Assembly: GCA_020248985.1 (NCBI GenBank)
Contig: JADCGL010000024.1
Location: forward strand, 1 to 64,000
Reading direction: 5' to 3'
From: Telmatospirillum sp.
GTDB taxonomy: Bacteria; Pseudomonadota; Alphaproteobacteria; CACIAM-22H2
Length of the DNA stretch: 64,000 nt
Position 1 is the first letter of the stretch, and each line of letters begins with the position of its first letter. A model generated the notes under the pieces. The model searched no databases, had not been told where the DNA came from, and worked only from the letters and a program-made list of their open reading frames with translations. Shown piece after piece: positions 45,839-54,963 of the stretch. The position numbers were made by a program, and so were the translations under genes.

Positions 45839-46993
45839 ATGCCGATCGCGGAACTCAACGAACAGAAGATTTTCTACGACATCACGGGGCCGCACGCCGC
45901 CCCGGTCGTCGCGTTTTCGAATTCGCTGGGCGCGACCGTCGAAATGTGGGACGGCGTGGTGCGGGCATTGGCGCCGCATTATCGCTGCCTGCGCTACGAT
46001 GCGCGCGGCCATGGCCGCTCGGCGCATCAGGCGGGCCCGGCCGCGTTGCGCGACTATACCGACGATCTCGTGCAGCTTCTCGACCAGCTCGATATCGGCC
46101 AGGCGCATATTGTGGGCCTGTCGATGGGCGGCATGGTCGCGCAGGATTTTGCAAGCCGCTATCCCGCACGCACGGGGCATCTCGCATTGCTCGCAACGGC
46201 ATCCGCCTTGCCGCCGGCCGAAACCTGGCTCGCGCGCGCCAGGACCGTGCGCGAAGAAGGGCTGGGTGCCATCGTCGAGGCCGTGCTGCAGCGCTGGTTC
46301 AGCCCGAGTGCCGATACGGCGATGGTGGCCCTCAATCGTACGCGCATCCTCGGAATCGACGCGCACGGCTATGCCGCCGCGTGCGAGGCGATCGCACATG
46401 CCGATCTCGGCGCGCAATTGGCCCTGATCAAAGCGCCGACCTTGGTCTTGGCGGCAACGCTCGATCCCGTCACCACGGTCGCGATGGGCCAAAACCTTGC
46501 TACCGGCATTGCGGGCGCAAAATTCGCAAGTGTTGCGGATGCGGCCCATCTGTTTGCGATCGAACGTGCTGCCGAAACGGCAGCCCTGTTGCTGGACTTC
46601 CTGCCCCCGGCGCACCCGAACACCGATGCGCCGTTTGCATCCGGCCTTGCCAACCGCAAGGCCGTGCTCGGCGTGGATCACGTGCAGCGCTCGCTCGACA
46701 AGGCGGGATCCTTCGGCCAGCCCTGGCAGGATTTCATCACGCGCATCGCCTGGGGCGAGATGTGGGGCGACGCGACGCTGCCGTTCAAGACGCGCTCCCT
46801 CGTCACGCTCGCGATGATGATCGCCCTCGGCCGCGAGGCCGAGTTCAAGCTGCATCTGCGCCCGGCCCTCAAGAACGGCGTGACGCCGGCCGAGCTGCGC
46901 GCGCTCTTGATGCATGCGGCCGTCTATGCGGGCGTGCCGGCCGTCAACGGCGCTTTTGCGGCCGTGCGCGAAGAATTGGGCGATCTCGAATGA
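45839..46993 (+). CDS. pcaL: Fused 3-oxoadipate enol-lactonase / 4-carboxymuconolactone decarboxylase (PcaD-PcaC)
   Basis: 384-residue bifunctional enzyme. Residues 1-255 are an alpha/beta hydrolase with nucleophile Ser in GLSMGGMV, Asp in AATLDPVTT and His in DAAHLFAIE. Residues about 268-384 are the decarboxylase (LGVDHVQRSLDKAG, WGEMWGD, LHLRPALKNGVT). It carries out two successive steps of the protocatechuate branch. Such fusions are known as PcaL. Start is ATG at 45839; a GTG at 45830 overlapping the pcaB stop is an alternative. The order of domains is lactonase first, although it acts second. Confidence 0.9.
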   Translation: MPIAELNEQKIFYDITGPHAAPVVAFSNSLGATVEMWDGVVRALAPHYRCLRYDARGHGRSAHQAGPAALRDYTDDLVQLLDQLDIGQAHIVGLSMGGMVAQDFASRYPARTGHLALLATASALPPAETWLARARTVREEGLGAIVEAVLQRWFSPSADTAMVALNRTRILGIDAHGYAAACEAIAHADLGAQLALIKAPTLVLAATLDPVTTVAMGQNLATGIAGAKFASVADAAHLFAIERAAETAALLLDFLPPAHPNTDAPFASGLANRKAVLGVDHVQRSLDKAGSFGQPWQDFITRIAWGEMWGDATLPFKTRSLVTLAMMIALGREAEFKLHLRPALKNGVTPAELRALLMHAAVYAGVPAVNGAFAAVREELGDLE

Positions 46994-48168
46994 CCGCGGC
47001 CTTGCGCACGCAGGTCGGCATCGTCGGGGCGGGGCCCTCCGGGCTTCTGCTGTCGCATCTTCTGCATCTCGAAGGTATCGAATCGGTCGTGCTCGAAGAC
47101 CGCACGCGCAGCTACGTCGAAGAGCGCATTCGTGCGGGCGTCATCGAACACGGTGCCGCCGCTTTGCTCGAAGACGCGGGCGTGGGGGCACGCCTGCGCC
47201 GCGAAGGCCTGCGCCACACGGGCGTCAATCTGCATTTCCACGGCGTAAACCATCGCATCGATCTGGTCGACCTTACCGACGGCAAGGCCGTCACGGTCTA
47301 TGGCCAGCACGAGGTCGTGAAGGATCTGATTGCGGCACGGCTTGCGGCGGGCGGCGATGTGCGCTTCGACGTCAAAGGCGTGGCGATCCATGACTTCAAG
47401 GGCACCGCACCCGAACTGCATTTCGTCGAACAGGGGCAGCCCAAAAAACTCGTGTGCGATTTCGTGGCCGGCTGCGACGGGTTCCACGGTATATCGCGGC
47501 CCACCGTACCCGCGGGCGAGCTGCGCTTTTTCGACCGGCAATATCCGTTCGGCTGGCTCGGCATCCTCGCCAAAGCGCCGCCCGCGTGCGACGAACTCAT
47601 CTATGCGCGCCATGCCGACGGGTTTGCGCTGCTCTCGATGCGCTCGCCCGAAATCAGCCGCCTCTATCTGCAGTGCGAGCCCGACGACGACATCGCCAAC
47701 TGGTCCGATGCGCGCATCTGGGCCGAGCTCAAACGCCGCCTGGGCGGCCTTGCGACCGAAGGGCCGATGCTGCAGAAGGGCATCACGGCGATGCGCAGCT
47801 TCGTGACCGAGCCCATGCAGAGCGGCCGGCTGTTTTTGGCGGGCGATGCCGCCCATATCGTGCCGCCGACCGGTGCCAAGGGCATGAATCTGGCGATCGG
47901 CGACGTTCGCCTGCTGGCGCGCGCGCTCGAAGCCCAGATCAAGCGCGGCGACGGCACGAAGCTCGACACCTATTCGACCACGGCGCTGCGCCGCATTTGG
48001 AAGGCGCAGCGTTTTTCGTGGTGGATGACGTCGCTTCTGCACAAATTCGGCGACGAAACGCCGTTCGACGAACGTCGGCAATTCGCAGATCTCGAATATC
48101 TGGTTTCCTCGCGCGCCGCGTTGGCGAGTCTGGCGGAAAACTATGTCGGCTTGCCGTACGACGATTAG
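46990..48168 (+). CDS. pobA: 4-hydroxybenzoate 3-monooxygenase
   Basis: 392-residue FAD monooxygenase. FAD motif VGIVGAGPSGLLLSHLLH at the start, the DG-type motif CDGFHGISRP near residue 160, and GDAAHIVPPTGAKGMNLA near 285 match PobA. Substrate-site SMRS and the C-terminal length also fit. It makes protocatechuate for pcaGH using NADPH and oxygen. It overlaps pcaL by four bases, so the upper step is co-transcribed with the lower pathway. No pobR regulator is adjacent. Confidence 0.92.
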   Translation: MTAALRTQVGIVGAGPSGLLLSHLLHLEGIESVVLEDRTRSYVEERIRAGVIEHGAAALLEDAGVGARLRREGLRHTGVNLHFHGVNHRIDLVDLTDGKAVTVYGQHEVVKDLIAARLAAGGDVRFDVKGVAIHDFKGTAPELHFVEQGQPKKLVCDFVAGCDGFHGISRPTVPAGELRFFDRQYPFGWLGILAKAPPACDELIYARHADGFALLSMRSPEISRLYLQCEPDDDIANWSDARIWAELKRRLGGLATEGPMLQKGITAMRSFVTEPMQSGRLFLAGDAAHIVPPTGAKGMNLAIGDVRLLARALEAQIKRGDGTKLDTYSTTALRRIWKAQRFSWWMTSLLHKFGDETPFDERRQFADLEYLVSSRAALASLAENYVGLPYDD

Positions 48169-49018
48169 CGCCCTTGCGCTCGCCGCGTTGTTTGCGTCCG
48201 CCGATGCCGGGCGCGCGGGCGAAGTCGTCGTCGACCGGCATTACGACAGTGCCGCCCTCGGGCGGCAGGCGAACTATTCGACCGTGCGGCCCGACAAGGC
48301 TGCGGGCACGTTGCCGGTCGTCTATCTTCTGCACGGGCGCGACAGTTCAGCAGCCGAGTGGCTGCGCCTGGGAAACGTCGCCGAAACGCTCGACCGGCTT
48401 GTGGCGGAGAAGCGCATCCCGCCCGTGATGATCGTGCTGCCCGATGCGGGCAACGGCTGGTACGTCGACGGGCCTGCCATGGCGGCTGAAACGGCGATCG
48501 TGCGCGATCTTGCGGCCGACGTGGAGCGGAAACACGACGTTCGCCGCGACCGCGAGGGCCGCGCCATCGCCGGCAATTCGATGGGCGGGTTCGGGGCGGT
48601 GCGCATCGCACTCGCCTATCCCGAGCGCTACGTCGCCGCCGCCTCGATGAGCGGGGCGTTCTGGACGCGCATCAAACCCGATACGCAGATCGACGCGGCG
48701 ATGGAAGCACGTCTCGCGCGCGTGTTTTCGGGCGCGTTCGGCACGCCTTTCGATCCCAAGTTTTTCGTGGCGCGCGACCCCGAGCAGGTGGCGCTGCGCT
48801 TGCCGTCAGGGGCACCGCATCCCGCGCTCTATCTCACCGCCAGTCGCGGCGACCGGTTTCGCCTTGCCGAAGAGCAGGATGTGATGGAGTTGCGCTTGAA
48901 GGCCGCCGGCCTTGCCGTGACGAGTGCCGTCACCGAAGGCGACCATGATTGGGGCACGTGGGCCGCCGCCTTTCCGGACGTGCTCGAATTTCTCGGCGGA
49001 AAATTCAAGCCTCAATAG
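48143..49018 (+). CDS. Secreted esterase of the esterase-D / tannase-feruloyl type alpha/beta hydrolase family
   Basis: 291 residues. An N-terminal signal (ALALAALFASADAGRAG, cleavage near residue 26) points to the periplasm. Oxyanion LLHGRDSS, the nucleophile elbow GNSMGGFGA, and late Asp/His (SRGDRF, GDHDWGTW) form a catalytic triad. The start at 48143 overlaps the pobA end by 26 bases, so it likely shares the transcript. A periplasmic esterase here could release hydroxybenzoate or hydroxycinnamate from plant esters and feed pobA, which is inference from position. Confidence 0.8.
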   Translation: MSACRTTISALALAALFASADAGRAGEVVVDRHYDSAALGRQANYSTVRPDKAAGTLPVVYLLHGRDSSAAEWLRLGNVAETLDRLVAEKRIPPVMIVLPDAGNGWYVDGPAMAAETAIVRDLAADVERKHDVRRDREGRAIAGNSMGGFGAVRIALAYPERYVAAASMSGAFWTRIKPDTQIDAAMEARLARVFSGAFGTPFDPKFFVARDPEQVALRLPSGAPHPALYLTASRGDRFRLAEEQDVMELRLKAAGLAVTSAVTEGDHDWGTWAAAFPDVLEFLGGKFKPQ

Positions 49019-49764
49019 GTGCTGCGCCCGCCGGTGATGTCGAACACGCCGCCGGTGGTGAAGGAGCATTCGGGCGAGGCAAGCCAGGCCGCCATCGCCG
49101 CGATCTCGCCGATCTGCACGAAGCGCCCCATCGGGATTTTGCCGAGCATGTAGGCGACGTGCGCCTCGCTCATCTGTTTGAGGATGTCGGTGTCGGCGAC
49201 GGCGGGCGTGATGCAGTTCACGAGTATGTTCGATTTGGCGAGCTCTTTGCCCATCGATTTCGTGAGCGCGATGAGGCCTGCTTTGGCGGCCGAATAGGCG
49301 GGCGCGTTCGGATTGCCCTCTTTGCCCGCAACCGAGGCGATGTTGACGACGCGGCCCCAGCCGCCTTCGAGCATGACGGGGACGACCGCGCGGCTGCACA
49401 AAAACGGTCCGGTGAGATCGACGTCGATCACGCGCTTCCAGTCGGCGACCGGATATTCCCAGGTCGGCGCGTTGGGCCCGGTGATGCCGGCATTGTTGAC
49501 GAGGATGTCGATGCCGCCGAGTGCACCCACGGTGGCGGCGACAGCCGCGGCGATCGTGGCTTCGTCGGCGACGTCGACTGCTACCCCCGTCACGCGTTTG
49601 CCGGCGGCAAGGCGCTTGGCCGCCGCGTCGATCGCGGCCGGATCGCGGTCCCAGAGGGCGACGTCCGCACCCGAGGCCAGAAACCGTTCGGCGATGGCGA
49701 GTCCGATGCCGCGCGCACCGCCCGTGACGACGGCTCGCTTGCCGCTGAGATCGATCTTGTTCAT
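49012..49764 (-). CDS. Short-chain dehydrogenase/reductase
   Basis: 250-residue classical SDR: cofactor motif TGGARGIGLAI, NNAGITGPN, catalytic Ser in NIASVAG, and the Tyr-Lys pair in PAYSAAKAGLIALT. The Asp after the second beta strand (LWDRD) indicates NAD preference. The sequence style, with WEYPVADWKRVIDVDL, is close to sugar-acid dehydrogenases such as 2-keto-3-deoxy-L-fuconate or rhamnonate dehydrogenase, but 3-oxoacyl reductase cannot be excluded. It converges on the esterase gene with seven bases of overlap. Confidence 0.82.
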   Translation of the reverse strand: MNKIDLSGKRAVVTGGARGIGLAIAERFLASGADVALWDRDPAAIDAAAKRLAAGKRVTGVAVDVADEATIAAAVAATVGALGGIDILVNNAGITGPNAPTWEYPVADWKRVIDVDLTGPFLCSRAVVPVMLEGGWGRVVNIASVAGKEGNPNAPAYSAAKAGLIALTKSMGKELAKSNILVNCITPAVADTDILKQMSEAHVAYMLGKIPMGRFVQIGEIAAMAAWLASPECSFTTGGVFDITGGRSTY

Positions 49765-49871
49765 GGCCGTTTCTCCCCGCCTGTTTGGGACCTACTCAAG
49801 CAGGCGGGGGGATTTGCGCCAAGTGCAAAGATGCGCGCCCAAAAACGCATGCGTCTGGGATCGGGGGCCCG

Positions 49872-51176
49872 TCAGCTGCCCCAGGTTTCCTTCGTCGTCG
49901 AGGCGTACCAGCCTTCGGCATAGTGGGCCTCCTGGGCGCGGAACTGCGCGGCGTTGGCGGGTGCGCGCGGGCTCACCCCGCCTGCACCCTGGACCGCGAC
50001 GATGCCTTGTGCTGTCGGGCGGAACACGTCGGCGACCGAAATGCCGTAGTCGGGCGTGATCAGCGAATAGCATGTGTTCGCAAACACGGCCGTTGGCGCC
50101 GGGCGGCCGTTTACGACGGCGCCGATGGCTTGTGCGACGAACTTCGCCTGGCTCGAGGCCGAGAAACCCGATTTGGGCATTGCCCCGGCGATCGACGCGT
50201 CGCCGATCACGTGGATGTCTTTGGCGCGCGTCGATTCGAACGTGAACGGATCGACCGGGCACCAGCCGGCAAGCGCACCCTCGGTTGCGGCAAGGCCGCT
50301 TGCGATGGCGATGCGGCCCGCCGACTGCGGCGGGATGACGTTGGCGACCGATGCTTTGTGCACTTCCCCGAATTCGGACGTCAGCGTCAGCGCTGCCGGA
50401 TCGACGCGCACGACCTTGCCGTCCTTGCCGAGCGGCACCCATTCGATCATGGCGCCGTACTGGCTCTGCCAGCCGTCCTGGAACAGGCCCTGTTTGGAGA
50501 AGGCGTCCTTGGCGTCGAGGGCAAGGATCTTCGAGCGCGGCTTCGTGGTCTTGAGATAATGCGCGATCATCGCAATACGCTCATACGGACCCGGCGGGCA
50601 GCGGAACGGATTGGCCGGGATCGACAGCACGACCGTGCCGCCGTCCGGCATCGCTTCAAGCTGGCGGCGCAGCAGCACGGTTTGCGCACCCGCCGCCCAC
50701 GCGTGCGGCATGCGCTCGGCGGCGGCCGCATCGTAGCCCTCAAGTGCGCCGTAGCGGATCTCGATGCCGGGCGACAGCACGAGCTTGTCGTAGGCGAGCG
50801 TCTGGCCGCCGCTGGTGCGAACGGTTTTGGCGGCCGCATCGATCGCAACGGCCGTCTCGCGGATATGGCGCACGCCGTGCGTGGACGTGAGAGCCGAATA
50901 GTTGTGCGTGATGTCGGCCATTGTCTTGAAGCCGGACAGCACGTAGTTCGAGAACGGGCAGGTCTGGAATTCGGATTTGGGCTCGACGAGTGTGACCGCA
51001 ATGCCGGGATCTTCCAGGCGCAGGAACTTGGCGGCCGTCGCTCCGCCGAAGCCGCCGCCCACGACGACGACGCGGGCTTTGGCGGCGGGCTCGGTGCGGA
51101 TGGCGCACGCCGAGAGGGCACTCGAAGCGAGCAGCGAGGCGCCGAAGGCGCGCCGGGACAGTTTGAATTGGGCCAT
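49872..51176 (-). CDS. fccB: Flavocytochrome c sulfide dehydrogenase flavoprotein subunit
   Basis: 434 residues. A Tat-type leader (KLSRRAFGASLLASSALS) exports the folded flavoprotein. FAD motif VVVVGGGFGGATAAKFL follows. The two redox cysteines are in NPFRCPPGPYER and GWCPVDPFTFES, and the FCSD C-terminal domain is complete. The enzyme oxidises sulfide to sulfur in the periplasm and passes electrons to the cytochrome subunit encoded 14 bp upstream in the same direction. ATG at 51176 follows GGGAGATCGCAC. Confidence 0.88.
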   Translation of the reverse strand: MAQFKLSRRAFGASLLASSALSACAIRTEPAAKARVVVVGGGFGGATAAKFLRLEDPGIAVTLVEPKSEFQTCPFSNYVLSGFKTMADITHNYSALTSTHGVRHIRETAVAIDAAAKTVRTSGGQTLAYDKLVLSPGIEIRYGALEGYDAAAAERMPHAWAAGAQTVLLRRQLEAMPDGGTVVLSIPANPFRCPPGPYERIAMIAHYLKTTKPRSKILALDAKDAFSKQGLFQDGWQSQYGAMIEWVPLGKDGKVVRVDPAALTLTSEFGEVHKASVANVIPPQSAGRIAIASGLAATEGALAGWCPVDPFTFESTRAKDIHVIGDASIAGAMPKSGFSASSQAKFVAQAIGAVVNGRPAPTAVFANTCYSLITPDYGISVADVFRPTAQGIVAVQGAGGVSPRAPANAAQFRAQEAHYAEGWYASTTKETWGS

Positions 51177-51190
51177 GTGTGCGATCTCCC

Positions 51191-51511
51191 TTAGCGCCAA
51201 GTCGCGGCGATTTCGCGCGCGATGGCGCCGATCTCATCGTCGCTGAAGCCTTTGGCGTGGCGGCTCATGATGGTGGCGGGGCGGCGGTCGTTTTTGTAGT
51301 CGAGCATCGCCTGGCGGATCTGCGCTTCGGTTTGCCCTGCGAGTGTCGGGATGGCACCGGCACTCTTGCCGTTCTGGCCGTGGCAGCCGGTGCAGGTGGC
51401 GATCAGAACGCGACCTGAGGCAGGGGCGGGCGGGGTTTGGGCGGCGACAACGGCAGGCAGGGTTGCCGCCCCGAACGCGAGGCCAAACAGCGCGAAATGG
51501 AACGGTTTCAT
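51191..51511 (-). CDS. fccA: Monoheme cytochrome c subunit of flavocytochrome c
   Basis: 106 residues. Signal peptide (FHFALFGLAFGAATLPAVVAAQ, cleaved near residue 24), single heme site CTGCHGQNGKS, and a Met ligand candidate in ATIMSRHAKGF. This is the one-heme form, shorter than the diheme FccA of Allochromatium. It precedes fccB, and the pair forms the sulfide-oxidising complex. The C-terminus SDDEIGAIAREIAATW is standard for class I cytochromes of this group. Confidence 0.87.
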   Translation of the reverse strand: MKPFHFALFGLAFGAATLPAVVAAQTPPAPASGRVLIATCTGCHGQNGKSAGAIPTLAGQTEAQIRQAMLDYKNDRRPATIMSRHAKGFSDDEIGAIAREIAATWR

Positions 51512-51642
51512 GCGGGCGATTTCTCCGGCTCAGAAGTGTTCTTGCAAGGCAAATTAAGGCGCTCTTGCGCGATCGGCAAGAAGCGGCATGTCTTGGCGCA
51601 GCCGCCCCCGCAAACGCAAGGCAAAGGAACTAAACGCCGGCA

Positions 51643-52224
51643 TTAGCCAAGACGTGCCAGCGCCGGGGCCCATTCGATCAGAGAAAAACCGAGCCCGGCA
51701 TAAACACCCATCGCGACGAGCCCGCCCGTTATCATGAGCGCCACGCCGCAGAGGGCGGGCGAGGGGCCGGCGCGCAGCAGCGGCCGCAAGGCCGTCGCCA
51801 CGGCCATTGTTCCGACGAATGCGCCCAGCGCGTAGAACTCGAGCGCGTCGGTCGCCAGCAGGATGGGCCCGCGAAACGGCGTGGCGCCGAAGGCAAGGCA
51901 GGCGCCCAGGAGTGCCGCCATCGCCGGTCCCGGCGGATACGGTCGCCCGAAAGCACCGGTTGCTGCGAGGCCGTAGCCCGCAAGCCCGAGCCCTGCGGCA
52001 AGCACGATCCAGCCCCAGGCGAGAGCGGTTTGGATCGCGGAAAATTCGAGCCCGCCAAGGCTTGCGGCAAAGCCGCCGCCGAAGGAAGCGGCCCAAACGG
52101 CAGTGCCACGCATCGACAGGGGCCCGGCCAGCCGCAGCACGGCCGCAAAAGGCAGCAGCAGGGGCAGTCGCGACGGGCCGGCGAGGCTTGCAAGCCCGCC
52201 CCAGAATGCGTCGAAAAGTCCCAT
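51643..52224 (-). CDS. CcdA/DsbD-like membrane protein lacking both catalytic cysteines
   Basis: 193 residues with about six hydrophobic helices. Its pattern follows CcdA: the first helix has GPSRLPLLLPF where CcdA has a PCvLPL motif, and the fourth has ATPFRGPILL where CcdA has tPCvGPiL. Both redox Cys are replaced, by Ser18 and Phe117; two other Cys (109 and 159) are at non-motif places. It is encoded upstream of fccA on the same strand with a 131-bp gap. A thiol relay seems excluded; a scaffold or transport role is open. The ATG at 52224 is preferred over an upstream in-frame start at 52302. Confidence 0.6.
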   Translation of the reverse strand: MGLFDAFWGGLASLAGPSRLPLLLPFAAVLRLAGPLSMRGTAVWAASFGGGFAASLGGLEFSAIQTALAWGWIVLAAGLGLAGYGLAATGAFGRPYPPGPAMAALLGACLAFGATPFRGPILLATDALEFYALGAFVGTMAVATALRPLLRAGPSPALCGVALMITGGLVAMGVYAGLGFSLIEWAPALARLG

Positions 52225-52323
52225 GCGCGGATGCGGTCTCCGGTGCTTTTTGCCGTTGATTGACCTTGCGGCAGACGGCTGGCAGTGTCGCACAAGTGCC
52301 ATCTCGATCCGGGGGGATTATCG

Positions 52324-53346
52324 ATGTTCAAACATTCCGCAAGGTTCGCCGCCGCTTTGTTTGTCGCTGCGGCCGCAGCGGCGTCGTCCGCGCAAGCGCA
52401 GACGCCCGTCAAATTCGCGCTCGATTGGGCGCTGCAGGGCAACCATGCTGTCTTCACGATGGCGCTCGACAAGGGCCACTACGCGCGCGAGGGGCTCGCC
52501 GTGACGATGGATCGCGGCTTCGGCTCGGGCGATACGGTCACCAAGGTCGCGTCGGGCGCCTACGATATCGGCTATGCCGATCTCAACACGGTGATCCCTT
52601 TCAACGCCAACCCCGCCAATACCGACAAGATCACCGGCGTGCTGCTGGTCATGGACCAGTCGCTGGCCGCGGTCATCTTGCGCAAAGGGGCGGTTGCGAA
52701 CCCCAAAGGGCTCGAAGGGCTGAAGCTTGCGGCCCCCGAGGCCGATGCAGGCCGCATGCTGTTCCCGGCTTTTGCGCGCGCCCAAGGCATCGACCTCGCG
52801 CGCATCAACTGGCAGACCGTTACCCCGCAGCTGCGCGAGACTTTGCTCGTCCAGCGGCAGGTCGACGGCGTGACGGGTTTCATCTCGACGAGCGTGTTCA
52901 ACATCAAGATGGCCGGCGTGCAGCCCTCCGAACTGATGGTCTATCGCTACAACGACTACGGTGTGGATCTGCTGGGCTCGGCGCTGATCGTGAGCCAGTC
53001 GTTCGCGGCGCGCAATCCCGAGACGGTGCGCCGCTTCGTGCGCGCTTCGATTGCGGGCGTGCGCGACGCCCTTGCCGATCCCAAGGGCGGGATGGCGCAG
53101 CTCAAGCAGCGCGATCCGCTGTTCAACGAAGCGATCGAACTCGAGCGCTTCGAGATGGTGCGCGACTTGACCATGCTGACCGACAACGTAAAACGCAACG
53201 GCCTGTCGGCAGTTCCGGCCGCGCGTTTGGCCGCTTCGGTTGCGACTGTGGCCGAGGCCTACAACGTCGCCGGCCGCGTGAAACCCGAGGAAGTCTATAC
53301 CGAAGCCTTCCTGCCGCCGGCCCCTGAGCGCCGCATTTCGCCCTAA
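52324..53346 (+). CDS. ABC importer binding protein, NMT1/SsuA-TauA type (orphan)
   Basis: 340-residue periplasmic protein. Signal peptide with an Ala-rich core ends at AQAQT (about residue 25). The mature start VKFALDWALQGNHAVF and the DIGYADLNTV segment mark the NMT1/THI5-like family that binds pyrimidine precursors, sulfonates or nitriles. GGGGGATTATCG precedes the ATG. No permease or ATPase of this class is present in the window. The sulfur genes around it suggest a sulfonate-like ligand, but this is only positional. Confidence 0.82.
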   Translation: MFKHSARFAAALFVAAAAAASSAQAQTPVKFALDWALQGNHAVFTMALDKGHYAREGLAVTMDRGFGSGDTVTKVASGAYDIGYADLNTVIPFNANPANTDKITGVLLVMDQSLAAVILRKGAVANPKGLEGLKLAAPEADAGRMLFPAFARAQGIDLARINWQTVTPQLRETLLVQRQVDGVTGFISTSVFNIKMAGVQPSELMVYRYNDYGVDLLGSALIVSQSFAARNPETVRRFVRASIAGVRDALADPKGGMAQLKQRDPLFNEAIELERFEMVRDLTMLTDNVKRNGLSAVPAARLAASVATVAEAYNVAGRVKPEEVYTEAFLPPAPERRISP

Positions 53347-53744
53347 CTGCGCGGCGGGGAATCGAGATAGCGCCGGATCGAGGCCTTGTAGCCCGCGGGC
53401 ATGACAAGGGCCTCGATCTCGGCGGGCGCGAACAAGCCATATTCGACATGTTCGTCGCTGACGCGCGGTCGCACGCCTGCAAGCGGTCGGCACGCATAGG
53501 TCACGATCAGCACGTGCCGATCAGGCAGCACGCGGTAGCGCCAGCTATCGAGGATATGGGCGAGCTCGACCTTGAGCCCGAGCTCCTCGGCGATTTCGCG
53601 CAGGCAAGCGGCTTGCGGCTCTTCGTCCGGCTCGGGGCGGCCGCCGGGAAGTTCCCATTCGCCGCGATCGTTGCGCAGCAAGCAAAAGCGCCCGTCGATT
53701 TCGAGCACGCCCTTGATCGAAACGGCGAGGGCGGCGGCCGTCAC
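53343..53744 (-). CDS. Nudix hydrolase
   Basis: 133 residues. The Nudix box is complete: Gly, five residues, Glu, seven residues, then REIAEELGL, located at about residues 37-60 after the strand FCLLRNDRGEWELPGG. It hydrolyses a nucleoside diphosphate derivative; the target is not predictable. The GTG at 53744 overlaps the yeeE stop by four bases, and the end overlaps the converging binding-protein stop. Confidence 0.82.
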   Translation of the reverse strand: MTAAALAVSIKGVLEIDGRFCLLRNDRGEWELPGGRPEPDEEPQAACLREIAEELGLKVELAHILDSWRYRVLPDRHVLIVTYACRPLAGVRPRVSDEHVEYGLFAPAEIEALVMPAGYKASIRRYLDSPPRS

Positions 53745-54844
53745 GCGCGCGCCGCGAGCGCTTTGAGTGCCGCCACGACGCCGCCATGCTCGAGATATCT
53801 GAGCCCGAGTACGGCGCCCGCAATGAGGGAAGCGAACGCCAGCACGGAGCCCACCGCTAAGGTCGAAAGTCCGGTGATGCCCTGGCCGACCGTGCATCCC
53901 AAGGCGAGCACGCCGCCCGTACCCATCATTGCAGCTCCGGCAAGATGGCGCAGCAGATCGGCCGTTCCGGCAAAAGCTTCAAGCCGGAACTCGCCGCTAA
54001 CACGGGCAGCGGCAAACGCGCCTGCAACGACGCCGAACACGCTTGCCACGCCGAAGCCGATCTTGGCCCCCGTCCATGTCATCAGGTAGACGAGGGCGTC
54101 GCCGATCGGGGCCACAAACGTGAAGGAGGCAAGCGGGACGGGCTCGAAATCGTCGTTCCCGACAATGCCGGTGGCAGCCCAGCCCGCCACGACCAACAGG
54201 CCGATCAAGAGGCCCGATACGAGATTGCGCGCATCGCTGCGGAAGCTGCGGTCTTTGAGGCAAAACCAGAGAAGGGCCAGCACGATGCACGCGGCCAGCC
54301 CCACCTGCATGCGCACGGCATCGACGCCCGTCCAGGTCGCGAGCAACTCGGGCAGCAATTGCGTTTGCTGGCCGGATGCGCGCAGATCGAGATTGGTGGG
54401 CTCGATCCCGGCCACACGTGCAGCCGCGAGGAGCCCGCGCAGCGTCATGTAGGCAAAGACGCCGAGGACGAGCACCACGACGAAGCTCTTGAGATTGCCG
54501 GCCCCCAGCCGGGCGAGGCTGCGGCTGCCGCAGCCGCTGGCGAGCGTCATGCCGACGCCGAACAGCAGCCCGCCGAGAATGGCCCCGAGCCAGCCAAGAT
54601 TGGGGGTGGCGTAGATCGCCTTGCCGAGATCGACGAGGCCTGCAGCGTCGAGTGCCGTGGCGCCTGCGATCGCGACCGCGATCGCGAGCAGCCAAGCGCG
54701 GAAGCGGCTCCAATCCTCGAGATAGACGATGTCGGAAACCGAGCCCATCGCGCAGAAATTCGTGCGCTGCACGACGGCACCGAAGACCGCCCCGAGGCCG
54801 AATCCGAGAAGGGCAACAAGCTGATGGACGGGCAGGTCGGACAT
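53741..54844 (-). CDS. YeeE/YedE-family thiosulfate/sulfur transporter (TsuA-like)
   Basis: 367 residues, about ten hydrophobic helices. Three conserved Cys are in the expected places: RTNFCAMGS near residue 31, LASGCGSRS near 104 and LALGCTVGQG near 319. TsuA moves thiosulfate through such a cysteine path. The divergent neighbour is a TusA-family protein, the usual TsuB-type partner. Ends overlapping the Nudix gene. Sulfur-compound uptake is well supported; thiosulfate specifically is inferred. Confidence 0.85.
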   Translation of the reverse strand: MSDLPVHQLVALLGFGLGAVFGAVVQRTNFCAMGSVSDIVYLEDWSRFRAWLLAIAVAIAGATALDAAGLVDLGKAIYATPNLGWLGAILGGLLFGVGMTLASGCGSRSLARLGAGNLKSFVVVLVLGVFAYMTLRGLLAAARVAGIEPTNLDLRASGQQTQLLPELLATWTGVDAVRMQVGLAACIVLALLWFCLKDRSFRSDARNLVSGLLIGLLVVAGWAATGIVGNDDFEPVPLASFTFVAPIGDALVYLMTWTGAKIGFGVASVFGVVAGAFAAARVSGEFRLEAFAGTADLLRHLAGAAMMGTGGVLALGCTVGQGITGLSTLAVGSVLAFASLIAGAVLGLRYLEHGGVVAALKALAARA

Positions 54845-54963
54845 TGCGCGCGGTTCTTTCGGGGGGCAAAGCAGGCCGGGGCAAATCAGGAATGCGAATG
54901 TAGGGCTTGCGGGCCTGCATATTCAACCCGTAGGCTCCGCTCAAACGAATAGGAATGCGACAG

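Noticed and set aside
45839-46993. PcaD-PcaC fusion as a novel enzyme
   Set aside because: This bifunctional arrangement (PcaL) is already known in several bacteria.
54955-54963. Earlier ATG for the TusA-family gene
   Set aside because: The AGGAA ribosome site would overlap that ATG; the ATG at 54964 has correct spacing.
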